DNA of 64,000 bases from Vibrio amylolyticus (lineage in GTDB: Bacteria; Pseudomonadota; Gammaproteobacteria; Enterobacterales; Vibrionaceae), in the NCBI RefSeq assembly GCF_023145695.1, contig NZ_JAJHVV010000005.1:124001-188000 (forward strand), read 5' to 3'. Every line of letters starts with the position of its first letter. Positions within the stretch are counted from its first letter, which is position 1. The position numbers were made by a program, and so were the translations under genes. Positions 46,879 through 56,518 of this stretch are shown here, piece after piece. Below the pieces are notes generated by a model that ran no database searches, was not told the origin of the DNA, and was given only the letters and a program-made list of their open reading frames with translations.

Positions 46879-47922
46879 TTAGAGAGTCTTATTTTTAAGC
46901 TTTTTCTTATATTCTCTTGGCGTCATATGCATTAAGCGTTTAAAGGCTCGAGTAAAGTGAGCAGAGTCGGAATACCCCATTTTACTCGCAATATCGGTTA
47001 TGGGTAATTGATCACATTTTAAAAGATCTAGAATCTGCGTTAAGACCATAGACTCAATGACTTCGCTGTACGTAGACCCCTGATCGCTAAACCTTCTTTG
47101 TATCGTTCTAACATTCATGTTCAAGATCTCAGAAGCAATCTTGATAGGAAGTTTGCCCATCGAAATATAGGGGATCATAGCTAACTTAAAAGAGTCCAAA
47201 AATGTATCGCAAGATGGGATTGGCGGAGGGTTATCAAAATTTGAGGCGCGCGCGAATGTAATAGGCATTGCCATTATCTCATCAGGAATGTGGAGCGCTG
47301 TAGTTGGACGACAACAATAGAATTGCGTTTGAGCAAGCTCTGGCAATAGAGAAAATTCATCATCTCGGTCGGTTTGTATACCAATTTCTATTGGTTTCCA
47401 TGCGCCTTTCGTTAGTACTTTGAGTAGTTCGCAAAGAAAGGTAATCGCGAACATTTCACCATATTTAAACCATAGTTCATCAGAATTATTTTTATCTCTA
47501 ATTAGCCACCACTTTCCTCCCGCATTAACTGGGTAAACATTTGCATCAGAAGAGGCGGTTTTTAATATGAGTGAGAACTCTTCAAGCACCTCTTTTAGTG
47601 AGCCTTCACACGTAAGCTGTGAGATAAACTTAGGGACGTAATTTAGGCTACAACTTGTTGCGATTAGGTGTCCAAAGTCAGAAGTAGATAATCGGCTACC
47701 TAGCACTAGGATCAGGTTCTTTAGTGTTGTTTCTGGAAGGTATTTATAAGAGGCTTTGGGATCTAATATATCATTGGGTATTTGGGCCTGTCTCAAAAAC
47801 GGGTAGTAGTCGTCATCGAACTCTCTAAATAGAGATATAAAAAACTCGACATCTTCACGTCGAACCAGAGAAATTGCCGAGTTTGTCGATTGATTTATCT
47901 TAGTCATTTGAACGGCACCCAT
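46879..47922 (-). CDS. AraC-family regulator
   Basis: The protein is about 347 residues long. The C-terminal two-helix-turn-helix domain (KIASEILNMNVRTIQRRFSDQG and ITDIASKMGYSDSAHFTRAFKRLMHMTPREYKKK) is AraC-type, and the N-terminal domain resembles arabinose-binding-like regions of OruR regulators, like the other AraC protein in this window. It is upstream of, and on the same strand as, the amidohydrolase genes. The ATG at 47922 or one five codons later could be the start. Confidence 0.87.
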   Translation of the reverse strand: MGAVQMTKINQSTNSAISLVRREDVEFFISLFREFDDDYYPFLRQAQIPNDILDPKASYKYLPETTLKNLILVLGSRLSTSDFGHLIATSCSLNYVPKFISQLTCEGSLKEVLEEFSLILKTASSDANVYPVNAGGKWWLIRDKNNSDELWFKYGEMFAITFLCELLKVLTKGAWKPIEIGIQTDRDDEFSLLPELAQTQFYCCRPTTALHIPDEIMAMPITFARASNFDNPPPIPSCDTFLDSFKLAMIPYISMGKLPIKIASEILNMNVRTIQRRFSDQGSTYSEVIESMVLTQILDLLKCDQLPITDIASKMGYSDSAHFTRAFKRLMHMTPREYKKKLKNKTL

Positions 47923-48072
47923 AGCGGTATTCGAGATAATGTTTCAAACTATGACACGGCTAACAGGTTTGTAAAGAGGCCTAATCATCGATTCGCTAAA
48001 AAATGCTTTCACTTCTACACTTTCTTAGAATTATTCATAATTTCATAAAGTTATTGAGCGTGAGGAAAGCAA

Positions 48073-49095
48073 ATGACAGAAAGAGCGACGTTGTTGATTG
48101 TCGATGATACGGCTGAGAATTTGGACGTTCTAACTGGGCTTTTTAAAACCGATTATCAGGTAAAAGCGGCTAAGAGTGGAAAAATAGCGATCAAACTTGC
48201 TCAGATGGTACCGCAGCCTAATCTCATATTGCTCGACATAATGATGCCTGAGCTCGATGGTTATCAAGTTTGTGAAATCCTTAAGTCACAACCTAATACC
48301 GCTCATATCCCGATTATATTTGTCACTGCAAAAATATCACCAGAAGATGAAATTAAAGGGCTATCTTTAGGTGCTGTTGATTACATTACTAAGCCAATCA
48401 CACCAGCCGTCGCGATGCAGAGAGTGCAGACCCAACTTGCGTTGTACAACCAAAAACAAGCGCTTTATTTAAAAGTTAAAGAGCAAACTAGCGAAATAAA
48501 TCACAGTAAGATTGAAATGGTTAAACGCTTGGGTAGGGCCGCGGAATATAAAGATAACGAAACGGGAATGCATGTACTAAGAATGAGCCATTATTGTCAT
48601 GTTTTGGCACTGGCATGTGGTATGTCCCTTGAGGATTCAGACGTGCTAAGGGAAGCTGCGCCCATGCATGATATTGGTAAAATTGGGATTCCTGATGCGG
48701 TATTACTTAAGCCTGGGAAATTAGATGCAGAAGAATGGGAGGTGATGAAGACTCATGTTGATATTGGCGTTGATATATTGGGTGACACCTCGGGTTCAAA
48801 GCTGTTGAAAATGGCCGCACAAGTAGCACAGTCCCATCATGAAAAGTGGGATGGTTCAGGGTACCCACAAGGACTAATTGGGGAACAGATTCCTTTGGTC
48901 GCGAGAATTGGGGCTGTTGCTGATGTATTTGATGCGCTTACTTCTGAGCGTCCTTATAAACAGCCCTGGAGTGTCGATAGAACAGTAGAACTGTTAATTG
49001 AAGAAAAGGGTCGACACTTTGAACCAGATCTCGTTGACTTATTCATCGGTAATCTAGAAAAGATACTGGAAATTAAGAATAAGTTTAGGGATTAA
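48073..49095 (+). CDS. Response regulator with HD-GYP phosphodiesterase domain
   Basis: The protein has 340 residues. A REC domain covers residues 5-120, with the phosphoacceptor Asp55 in LILLDIMMPELDG. The HD-GYP domain has His199-Asp200 in HDIGKIGIPDAVLLKPGKL and HHEKWDGSGYPQGL. HD-GYP enzymes degrade cyclic di-GMP. The next gene, three bases downstream, encodes a large hybrid histidine kinase, so this pair is a two-component c-di-GMP-lowering pathway. GAGGAAAG lies before the ATG. Confidence 0.95.
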   Translation: MTERATLLIVDDTAENLDVLTGLFKTDYQVKAAKSGKIAIKLAQMVPQPNLILLDIMMPELDGYQVCEILKSQPNTAHIPIIFVTAKISPEDEIKGLSLGAVDYITKPITPAVAMQRVQTQLALYNQKQALYLKVKEQTSEINHSKIEMVKRLGRAAEYKDNETGMHVLRMSHYCHVLALACGMSLEDSDVLREAAPMHDIGKIGIPDAVLLKPGKLDAEEWEVMKTHVDIGVDILGDTSGSKLLKMAAQVAQSHHEKWDGSGYPQGLIGEQIPLVARIGAVADVFDALTSERPYKQPWSVDRTVELLIEEKGRHFEPDLVDLFIGNLEKILEIKNKFRD

Positions 49096-49098
49096 TAG

Positions 49099-52000
49099 AT
49101 GCCGCTAAAAGTGTGTAAATGTATGTTTGGTTGGCGGCTTTTTAGCTTTATGAATGTCGGCGTTGTATTGTCGAGTTTCGTACTGATTTGCGCAATGTTA
49201 ATAGGCTTGATGATGCCTAGCAATGTTAAGGCAAAAAGCACTTGGGATTTCAGCGAACAAGAACTTACATGGTTATCGAAGAAAAGAATTCTACGAGTGG
49301 TGGTACTTGAAAATAACTACCCTTATATGTTTAAAAATCGAAAAGGCGAGGCTGATGGTATCGTCCCCGATTTTATTCAAGAACTTGCTGATCTAGGTCG
49401 TTTACGCGTTGAATACCAATTTGTAAATAATTGGAAGTCGGCCCATGAGTTACTTGATAAAGGCAACGCTGATATTTTTCCAATCAGCTTTCATAAACCA
49501 GCCAACGAGGACAACTATCGTTACACCAATCGTTACTTACCTTATCAAAAGCAATTAATTACCCGGACTTCTGCATCTGAGATTCGTAGCTCAAATCAGC
49601 TAAAAGGAAAAGTGCTGGCGGTAGTCGAAGGCTATGATATTGCTAATCAGTTACAGCGTACTTTTTCTGATATTACTCTTAATATTTATAGTACACGAGA
49701 AGAGGCGGTTAGAGCTGTTCATCAGGGAGAAGCGTTTGGCATCGTCAGTGAGCTAGTCTCTACCATGGCATTGGCGCAACAACTAGGATTAAGTAACTTA
49801 AAACCCAACGGTATGAAGCCTCGGTGGTCGGAATCTTTTGCCCAAATAACGTTGCCTAAAAATTCCAATACACTTGAGGGGATACTAAATAAGTCATTGA
49901 AAAAAATGGGCTTTACGATACAAAACTACATTTTGAATAAGTGGTTGAAAAGTAGCCCCTATAGAATGAAGGTTAATGGAGGATTTGATTTTGGGAATCC
50001 GCCATACATGTACACCGACTCGCCAACCGTAGGGCTTGAATATGCCTATTTACAAGCGGTATTTAATAATATGGGCCTGCAAATTGGTGAATCACATAGA
50101 GCCTCGTTTTCAACGCGTAAGGAGCTAATTAAAGTTGATCCCGACATTGATTTTAACTCTGGAATTATGGAGAAACAGTCGGGCGTTCACTACTATTCAG
50201 ACCCACTGCTTAAGATCGAATATGTTGCGATTTCTCTAAAGGCGAGAGAGCTTTCCCTCTCATTTGCATCTGTTGAAGGCAAATCGAATGTCGGCTCTGT
50301 ATTACAAGAGGGGGATTCCCCAAGCCGAAAAGCGTTTAACTTGTTTACCCAACAGTATCAGCCCAAGTCGACGACTGACTTATCTTCGTTAAAGGAAGGC
50401 TTTAAAGGACTTAACGATCAGTCGTTAGACTTCATAATTGTTGAGAAACGTGTCCTGGATTGGCATTTAGCGCATGAAAGCAAGTTAAACAGCAAGACAA
50501 TAGAAATACATGATACCTATCTAGCCTCATTTCCAATCTATGTTGAGTTTAGAAATGAAGATCTTCGAGATCGGTTTAACGCATCGTTAAAAAGCCTTTC
50601 AGAAAATAAGCCCGCAGTTAGGACGTTAACAAAATCGCATATTGATACCGATTTTCGCCCCCAATTGCAGCGGGCAGATATTATTGCTGAAGTTATGGGA
50701 ATGTATTTGTACAACGATGATATTGAGGGACTAGAAGCCGTCGCAAAAGTATTTGATTTATCGCAAGATATTGCTGCTATGGAGATTTTTGCGAATAAAA
50801 CAGAGCAGATATTGTTTAGCGTGGTTAGTGGTGATAATGGATTAGAGACCCAGTACAATTTTGATGCATCACAATACGTTAGCGTCACTAAAGACAGCAT
50901 CTATTCAAGCGATTCGGGTGAACTGAAGGTAGGTTCAGTGACTTTCTACTTTGACTTATCAAAAATGGACAACAGCTATGCCTATCTGCCCTCACTTGAA
51001 TTTTTTAATCACTTAAGTGAAAAAGAACAAGGTTATATATCAAGGGTTTATGAAGAAAATGATTTGATAGGGCAAATTCTTAACTTAACTCCAAGTGAAT
51101 TAAATTGGATAAAGTCTAACCCCGTTCAGCGATTAGCGGTTGATCCGAGCGCTCTTCCTTACGATGAAATTAACAGTGATAGACAGTATGTCGGCATAGT
51201 CAGTGATTTTGTGAAAATTATTGAATCAAAAACTGGCTTGAGTATTCATGCTGCCGATGTTAGCTCTTGGCGCGAGGCGGAAACGCTGATTGCAGCAAAT
51301 GAGGTAACGCTCATCTCTGCTGCCGTTGAAAATGTTAATTTTTTACCGAGCTTTAAAAGTAGCTTGGCATTGCTATCAAGTCCGATTGCAATCGCTTCAA
51401 AATCCGACGCAAGTGGTATGTTGCTAGGGGATTTAACTGGGTGGCGAGTCGGTGTGATAAGAGGGGCCTCTAATACCTTAAAGCTTGTTGAGCATTATCC
51501 ATACATTAAGTGGGAGATGATTGAAAGCACTGAGGAAGGGCTACAAAAAGTTGCCGATAATTCACTGGATGCCACGCTTGATACCGTTCATGTATTGAAT
51601 TATTTGATGAGCACTCATGGTTATCACGATATGAAAATCATAGGCCGCTCGAATTATATTGTCTCTCCGACGCTTCATGTTTCTGCTGAAGAACCTATTT
51701 TGCAGTCCATTATTGATAAAGCAATACGCTCAATTGACCAAAAGGAGCGAAATGAAATTGTATCAAAGTGGTCTGCTCCTAAATATATAGATAAGACCAA
51801 TTACGAACTGATTTACCTTATTTCAGGCTTTTCAGTGCTGTTTATTCTGGTGAGTTTAGCTTGGAATCGTCGTTTAAAAATTCAAATACAGCACACTCAA
51901 AAAGCTCAGGCGGACGCTGTTCACCTTCAAAAGCAGCTTTTTGATGTGCTTAATGCGTCACCTATAGCAGCAGCGATTGTCCAAAATGACAAGGTTGTCT

Positions 52001-54066
52001 ATACCAATGAGCGCGCGTTAGAGATGTTTCAGATTGAGACAGACGACGTTGGGGAGATCGATGTTGAGTCTATCTATCCTGATGTCGATATAAGGGTTCA
52101 GGTCTATGAAGAGTTAATAGAAAATCAGACCATAATAGATAAAGAGATTGTACTGAAAAACACAAGAGACGAACAGTTTACAGCGTTAACAAGTTATTAT
52201 TTGATCAAAAATGAAGGTGAAGCTGCGACACTATTTTGGGCGTACGATATCACCGAGCTAAAAGACCTAAATGTTCAGTTGAGCCAGGCAATGTTAGAAG
52301 CGGATTCAGCAAATCAAGCGAAATCAGACTTCTTGGCTAATATGAGTCATGAAATAAGAACACCTATGAATGCCATTATTGGTATGTCTTATCTCGCTTT
52401 GCAAGAGCAACAAAGTACAACGGCTAAACACTATGTGCAGAAAGTTCACCGCTCTGCAGAGTTTTTACTAAGCATTATCAATGACATCTTAGACTTTTCC
52501 AAAATTGAGGCCGGAAAGTTAGATATCGAATCTGCTCCCTTTAAGTTAGATGCGGTTGTTGAAGGGTTAAATGACATAACGTCAGTGTCAGCGAAAGATA
52601 AACCAATTAAAATACTTCTATCTGTTGCATCTGAGACTCCTAATGATCTCGTTGGTGACGCCGTGCGTCTATTTCAGATTTTACTGAACTTAATGGGTAA
52701 TGCGATCAAGTTTACGCCCTCGGGCGAAGTTGCTTTAAATATTGCACTTATTTCGAGGAATGGTAATAAAGCAAGGTTGAAATTTGAAGTTCAAGATTCT
52801 GGAATAGGGATAGATGAGAAAAAGCAAAGTGAGCTCTTCTCTGCTTTTTCTCAAGCGGATGCCTCCATAACCAGAAAATATGGAGGAACGGGTCTTGGTC
52901 TTAATATTAGCCAAAAACTTGTTAATGCAATGGGAGGAGAGATTTCAGTCGTTAGTGAGCTTGGAAAGGGCAGCTGTTTCGACTTTGAGCTGGATTTTCT
53001 ATTAAACGATACAGTAGCAGAAAGTGAAAACTCTGACTGGAAGTTGGTTGATGGCCAAAAGAATTTAGAGGTGCTATTGGTTGAAGATAATGAAACCAAT
53101 CAAGATTTGGCTTTAGCCTTCTTGTCTAAATTGAAAGTGACGGCTGAAATAGCAAACAATGGTTTAGAAGCCGTTAATAAGGCTAAACAGAAGCGATTTG
53201 ACGCAATATTAATGGATATACAAATGCCAGTAATGGATGGTTTTAGCGCGACGACTGAAATTAGGCACTTTGATAAAGAGACACCAATCATTGCAATGTC
53301 TGCCAATCTAGCGGAAGAAGTCAGGGAAAAAGCAAAAATCTGTGGGATGACCGACTTTGTTGATAAGCCAATCGCTTTAACGGATCTTGCGGCAAAACTT
53401 GGTGTGTTGCTCAATGAAGGGTTACTTCGTGTTGAGGGCCCCCCATTGGCAGTTATTTCGGACACAGAGGTGTTTAATCGCAGTGCGGGTCTGCGACACT
53501 GTAATGAAGACCTTGGCCTTTTCAATAAATTGACTACTCGTTTTTATGATCAAATCTCTGAGATTATTCCCGCTTTCAACACGTTAATTGAAAGTAAGGA
53601 TAATGAAGGGTTGATCCGATACGCACATACATTAAAAAGCACCTCCGCAGCAATCGGAGCGATCCAGGTTAGCCAACGTTTTTCATCTTTGGAAAATACA
53701 CAGGGTAACGAAATTGAAGATCGAGAACACTTATTATCCGCGCTCGCCCCCGAGCTTAATGCTTTAACTATCCAAATCAATCATTACTTAGAGAATGAAA
53801 TCCAACAAGCACATGAAGGCGCTAGAGCCAAAGAGCCTTCAGAGCTAGATTCGTACCGTGATGAAAATGAAACCTTTGATAAAGAGAGGGTTGAACAGCT
53901 GATTGCATTGATTGAAGCGTATGACGTTGAAGCAAAGGGATTAGTTTCAGAATTACTTGAACATTCTTCTCCCAATAATCAAACCCTACATACACTTGCT
54001 AAACAGTTAGAGGAATATGATTTTGAACTTGCATTAGAAACAGCTAAACAGCTACCAGTATCTTAG
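49099..54066 (+). CDS. BvgS-like hybrid sensor histidine kinase
   Basis: The protein has 1655 residues. After an N-terminal membrane segment, three solute-binding-protein-like modules (about 55-290, 291-525 and 660-895) form a large periplasmic sensor. A membrane helix is at about 902-922. Then come a PAS-like domain (about 945-1060), HisKA with His1084 (SHEIRTPMNAIIG), an ATPase domain (LLNLMGNAIKF and GTGLGLNI), REC with Asp1373 and an Hpt domain with His1510 (YAHTLKS). This is the BvgS-type phosphorelay layout with one more sensor module than the two of BvgS. The HD-GYP response regulator just upstream is the natural output partner. Confidence 0.93.
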   Translation: MPLKVCKCMFGWRLFSFMNVGVVLSSFVLICAMLIGLMMPSNVKAKSTWDFSEQELTWLSKKRILRVVVLENNYPYMFKNRKGEADGIVPDFIQELADLGRLRVEYQFVNNWKSAHELLDKGNADIFPISFHKPANEDNYRYTNRYLPYQKQLITRTSASEIRSSNQLKGKVLAVVEGYDIANQLQRTFSDITLNIYSTREEAVRAVHQGEAFGIVSELVSTMALAQQLGLSNLKPNGMKPRWSESFAQITLPKNSNTLEGILNKSLKKMGFTIQNYILNKWLKSSPYRMKVNGGFDFGNPPYMYTDSPTVGLEYAYLQAVFNNMGLQIGESHRASFSTRKELIKVDPDIDFNSGIMEKQSGVHYYSDPLLKIEYVAISLKARELSLSFASVEGKSNVGSVLQEGDSPSRKAFNLFTQQYQPKSTTDLSSLKEGFKGLNDQSLDFIIVEKRVLDWHLAHESKLNSKTIEIHDTYLASFPIYVEFRNEDLRDRFNASLKSLSENKPAVRTLTKSHIDTDFRPQLQRADIIAEVMGMYLYNDDIEGLEAVAKVFDLSQDIAAMEIFANKTEQILFSVVSGDNGLETQYNFDASQYVSVTKDSIYSSDSGELKVGSVTFYFDLSKMDNSYAYLPSLEFFNHLSEKEQGYISRVYEENDLIGQILNLTPSELNWIKSNPVQRLAVDPSALPYDEINSDRQYVGIVSDFVKIIESKTGLSIHAADVSSWREAETLIAANEVTLISAAVENVNFLPSFKSSLALLSSPIAIASKSDASGMLLGDLTGWRVGVIRGASNTLKLVEHYPYIKWEMIESTEEGLQKVADNSLDATLDTVHVLNYLMSTHGYHDMKIIGRSNYIVSPTLHVSAEEPILQSIIDKAIRSIDQKERNEIVSKWSAPKYIDKTNYELIYLISGFSVLFILVSLAWNRRLKIQIQHTQKAQADAVHLQKQLFDVLNASPIAAAIVQNDKVVYTNERALEMFQIETDDVGEIDVESIYPDVDIRVQVYEELIENQTIIDKEIVLKNTRDEQFTALTSYYLIKNEGEAATLFWAYDITELKDLNVQLSQAMLEADSANQAKSDFLANMSHEIRTPMNAIIGMSYLALQEQQSTTAKHYVQKVHRSAEFLLSIINDILDFSKIEAGKLDIESAPFKLDAVVEGLNDITSVSAKDKPIKILLSVASETPNDLVGDAVRLFQILLNLMGNAIKFTPSGEVALNIALISRNGNKARLKFEVQDSGIGIDEKKQSELFSAFSQADASITRKYGGTGLGLNISQKLVNAMGGEISVVSELGKGSCFDFELDFLLNDTVAESENSDWKLVDGQKNLEVLLVEDNETNQDLALAFLSKLKVTAEIANNGLEAVNKAKQKRFDAILMDIQMPVMDGFSATTEIRHFDKETPIIAMSANLAEEVREKAKICGMTDFVDKPIALTDLAAKLGVLLNEGLLRVEGPPLAVISDTEVFNRSAGLRHCNEDLGLFNKLTTRFYDQISEIIPAFNTLIESKDNEGLIRYAHTLKSTSAAIGAIQVSQRFSSLENTQGNEIEDREHLLSALAPELNALTIQINHYLENEIQQAHEGARAKEPSELDSYRDENETFDKERVEQLIALIEAYDVEAKGLVSELLEHSSPNNQTLHTLAKQLEEYDFELALETAKQLPVS

Positions 54067-54271
54067 TGCTGCTCGATCTTCATTCACTTGACGCTTTGCG
54101 AAGAAGGGGCGTTAGCAAAGGGCATCAGGATTTTACTGGATTCTTCTAACACCTAATGAATGATGCTCAAATATATAAAAAAACAATGTAACTACAGTAA
54201 CTATAAAAGCCGGTATCTTGTTTTTTTTGCTAGTACGATCAATGAAAAGATTGTAAGTGGCAACCGGTGCT

Positions 54272-55168
54272 CTAAGACTCACCCTTCCTTATTGTCATCT
54301 CTACACACAGCTTTTGTTTTTGGTTTAACAAACTAAGAGAATCGTTTTGGTCTCTAAAGTACATTGGACTTGGTAATAACAGTGGACGACAAAATGCTAC
54401 TTTTAGGTGTTGGTTACTATTTGCTTTGTCTCTTTCAGTCGTTTTCACTGTCGCTTTTTCATATAGCTTACCTACCATATACATTCCGTGTGCAATGGGC
54501 TGTTTGAAACCAAATAAACGAGAGAGGACATGACTAAGGTGGATCGGGTTGTAATCTTTTGAGAGCTTGGCATAACGCCTTGCATCATTAACGGAAATGC
54601 TACCCCAATTTAAATCCTTGCCACTCTTCGCTTCTTCTTGCTCTTGTGTGCTTGAGCGCTTTATTTTCTTATTCCTGTTTGGGATAAGGTACTGACTGCG
54701 ATACTGAGCAATAACGTTATTCTCAAATAACAAAGATCCCGTTAGCTCAAATGCTTTGCCACGCTCGGTATCTGATTGAGCCGATAAAGCTAGATTAAAC
54801 GAAAACTCGAGTGTTTCATCGATGTATTCAAAGCAATCCAGCTCAATGCCTGTGTGAACAAGGCCAAGAGGACGAATGGCAATATCAGGATGCGTAAAAA
54901 GGTATAGCTGAGCGGCTTGTGTTGCAACGAATAAGTAGGGTAGAGGGAAGTTTTTGTCTCGAATGTTAAAGAAATGACGATACATGGCTATATGGTCACA
55001 TTGAAATGAAAAATGTTCAATGGATAATGAAAACGGTTTTAACTCGTTGCCCTTACGACCTTTGAATAGTGCTTTACATAGAAGTGGTCGATAATCGGGT
55101 AACGTTGACAACGTCAATTCCAATGCTCTGTGCCTCATGTTTTTATAGCGAAACTCTAGTAGCGACAC
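54272..55168 (-). CDS. Double hot-dog MaoC-like protein
   Basis: The protein has 298 residues. The C-terminal half has the MaoC dehydratase pattern DYNPIHLSHVLSRLFGFKQPIAHGM (the NPIH and AHG catalytic block). The N-terminal half (about 40-165) looks like a degenerate hot-dog without those residues. Such double hot-dog proteins are enoyl-acyl hydratases or structural relatives. Its place next to the pfa gene set suggests a role in fatty acid metabolism, but this is inferred. It is co-oriented with a YkgJ-type protein. Confidence 0.78.
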   Translation of the reverse strand: MSLLEFRYKNMRHRALELTLSTLPDYRPLLCKALFKGRKGNELKPFSLSIEHFSFQCDHIAMYRHFFNIRDKNFPLPYLFVATQAAQLYLFTHPDIAIRPLGLVHTGIELDCFEYIDETLEFSFNLALSAQSDTERGKAFELTGSLLFENNVIAQYRSQYLIPNRNKKIKRSSTQEQEEAKSGKDLNWGSISVNDARRYAKLSKDYNPIHLSHVLSRLFGFKQPIAHGMYMVGKLYEKATVKTTERDKANSNQHLKVAFCRPLLLPSPMYFRDQNDSLSLLNQKQKLCVEMTIRKGES

Positions 55169-55186
55169 ATTATACAGAGAAAAGAA

Positions 55187-55588
55187 CTAGGAGTTGTAAT
55201 TAGGCCGACTGTCTATCATTAATTTATCGAGTTTTATTTTCGCTTTTTTAGGGTTTTCTAGGTCGATTACTTCAATCATTTCACACTCATCCCTGACCAT
55301 TTCACTGATTAAACTAGGGTACTGACGACAATCATCGGGACGGTTTAGGTAGATGCTGCATGTGTATTTTTTAGCGGCTTTAGAGTTGTGATTAGTTTCA
55401 AGTTCTAGAAAAGGACAGAGATCGTATTTTTTCCCAGTTTCAGGGTTGAACCAAATTTGACCATCTTTCACGTATTCAAAGATCTCTGGGTTGAATAACT
55501 CCCACAGATCAATTTCTTCTTGTGACGCCCAAAGATCGCCACCACCATACTTAATGCAGCATTTACCGCATTGATTGCAATCTTTCAT
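55187..55588 (-). CDS. YkgJ-family cysteine-cluster protein
   Basis: The protein has 133 residues. The N-terminal CNQCGKCC motif and later cysteines (CPFLE, CSIYLNRPDDCRQYP) form the zinc- or iron-binding cysteine cluster of the UPF0153/YkgJ family. The function is unknown. It is 18 bases upstream of the MaoC-like gene on the same strand, so the two are probably one unit. Confidence 0.87.
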   Translation of the reverse strand: MKDCNQCGKCCIKYGGGDLWASQEEIDLWELFNPEIFEYVKDGQIWFNPETGKKYDLCPFLELETNHNSKAAKKYTCSIYLNRPDDCRQYPSLISEMVRDECEMIEVIDLENPKKAKIKLDKLMIDSRPNYNS

Positions 55589-55986
55589 TGAATGTCAGTT
55601 CGTTTGTTTACTTAACAGTATTGTAGCACTGGTGGTTTCGTTTAACTTAGCTCATTTCAATTAGCTTGTAAGATTACGCCGTATGAACGTACTGGTTAAC
55701 TCTGTCATTGGTTTACTTTGTCATTGGTACGCATGCATTTAGGTGGCGATGTTTTCTAGTTATTGTTTCGTGTTGTCGTTCACGGATTCCTTGTTATCGT
55801 CGCTAGTTATCGTATATTCAGCATAAATATTTTGAGGTGAGAAGTATTGTTCGTGTTAAAGCATATTTGTGGTCAGACCAAACCTATATTACTTAACTAT
55901 TCTTGATGTGATTAAGCCGTTTACAGTAGAGTGTCGCAAACTATTCGGCACCTATTGCTGACACATCACTAACGAGATCCTTATAC
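55589..55986. other. Control region of the thioesterase gene, with a FadR-like palindrome
   Basis: A 398-base gap between divergent genes. It holds the palindrome described at 55870-55880 and no gene I can support. Confidence 0.45.
55870..55880. promoter_or_regulatory. FadR-like operator candidate upstream of the thioesterase
   Basis: The perfect 11-base palindrome TGGTCAGACCA matches the core of the FadR consensus (CTGGT-C-N-GACCAG). A related half or full site occurs near pfaA. In Vibrio, FadR binds such sequences upstream of fatty acid genes. It is 107 bases before the thioesterase start. Confidence 0.5.
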
Positions 55987-56388
55987 ATGAGCAAGATCTT
56001 TCATCACCCTGTACAAATCTATTACGAAGACACCGATCACTCTGGGGTCGTTTATCATCCTAACTTTTTGAAATATTTTGAACGTGCAAGAGAGCATGTA
56101 CTAGGAAGTGATAAGCTTGCTCAGTTATGGAATGATTATGGCCTGGGCTTTGCGGTATATAAAGCGAACATGACCTTTCAAGACGGTGTTGAGTTTGCAG
56201 AAATCTGCGATATTCGTACGTCGTTTGAATTAGATGGCAAATATAAAACGCTTTGGCGACAGGAAGTATGGCAGAAGGGGGCGTCTAGGCCTGCTGTTAT
56301 CGGTGACATTGAGATGGTGTGCTTGGACAAAGAGAAGCGTCTGCATCCACTGCCTGAAGATGTACTAAAAGCGATGCTAGCTGGTTAG
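55987..56388 (+). CDS. 4HBT-type acyl-CoA thioesterase
   Basis: The protein has 133 residues. The catalytic block YYEDTDHSGVVYHPNFLKYFERARE is that of the YbgC/4-hydroxybenzoyl-CoA thioesterase hot-dog family. Photobacterium profundum has a comparable thioesterase (Orf6) next to its PUFA synthase genes, so this one may release or proof-read PUFA intermediates; that link is inferred from position. It is divergent from the YkgJ/MaoC pair and convergent with pfaE. Confidence 0.88.
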   Translation: MSKIFHHPVQIYYEDTDHSGVVYHPNFLKYFERAREHVLGSDKLAQLWNDYGLGFAVYKANMTFQDGVEFAEICDIRTSFELDGKYKTLWRQEVWQKGASRPAVIGDIEMVCLDKEKRLHPLPEDVLKAMLAG

Positions 56389-56518
56389 TACTAAGGTTCG
56401 CCGTTCTATTACGATTGATTAGTAGGGCGGCAATATTGTGAATACATGCTCAACACAATCTGGGGTTTTTTATTCCACACCTTGCCAGGCGACATTAGTG
56501 TCTCTAACTGTATGATTT

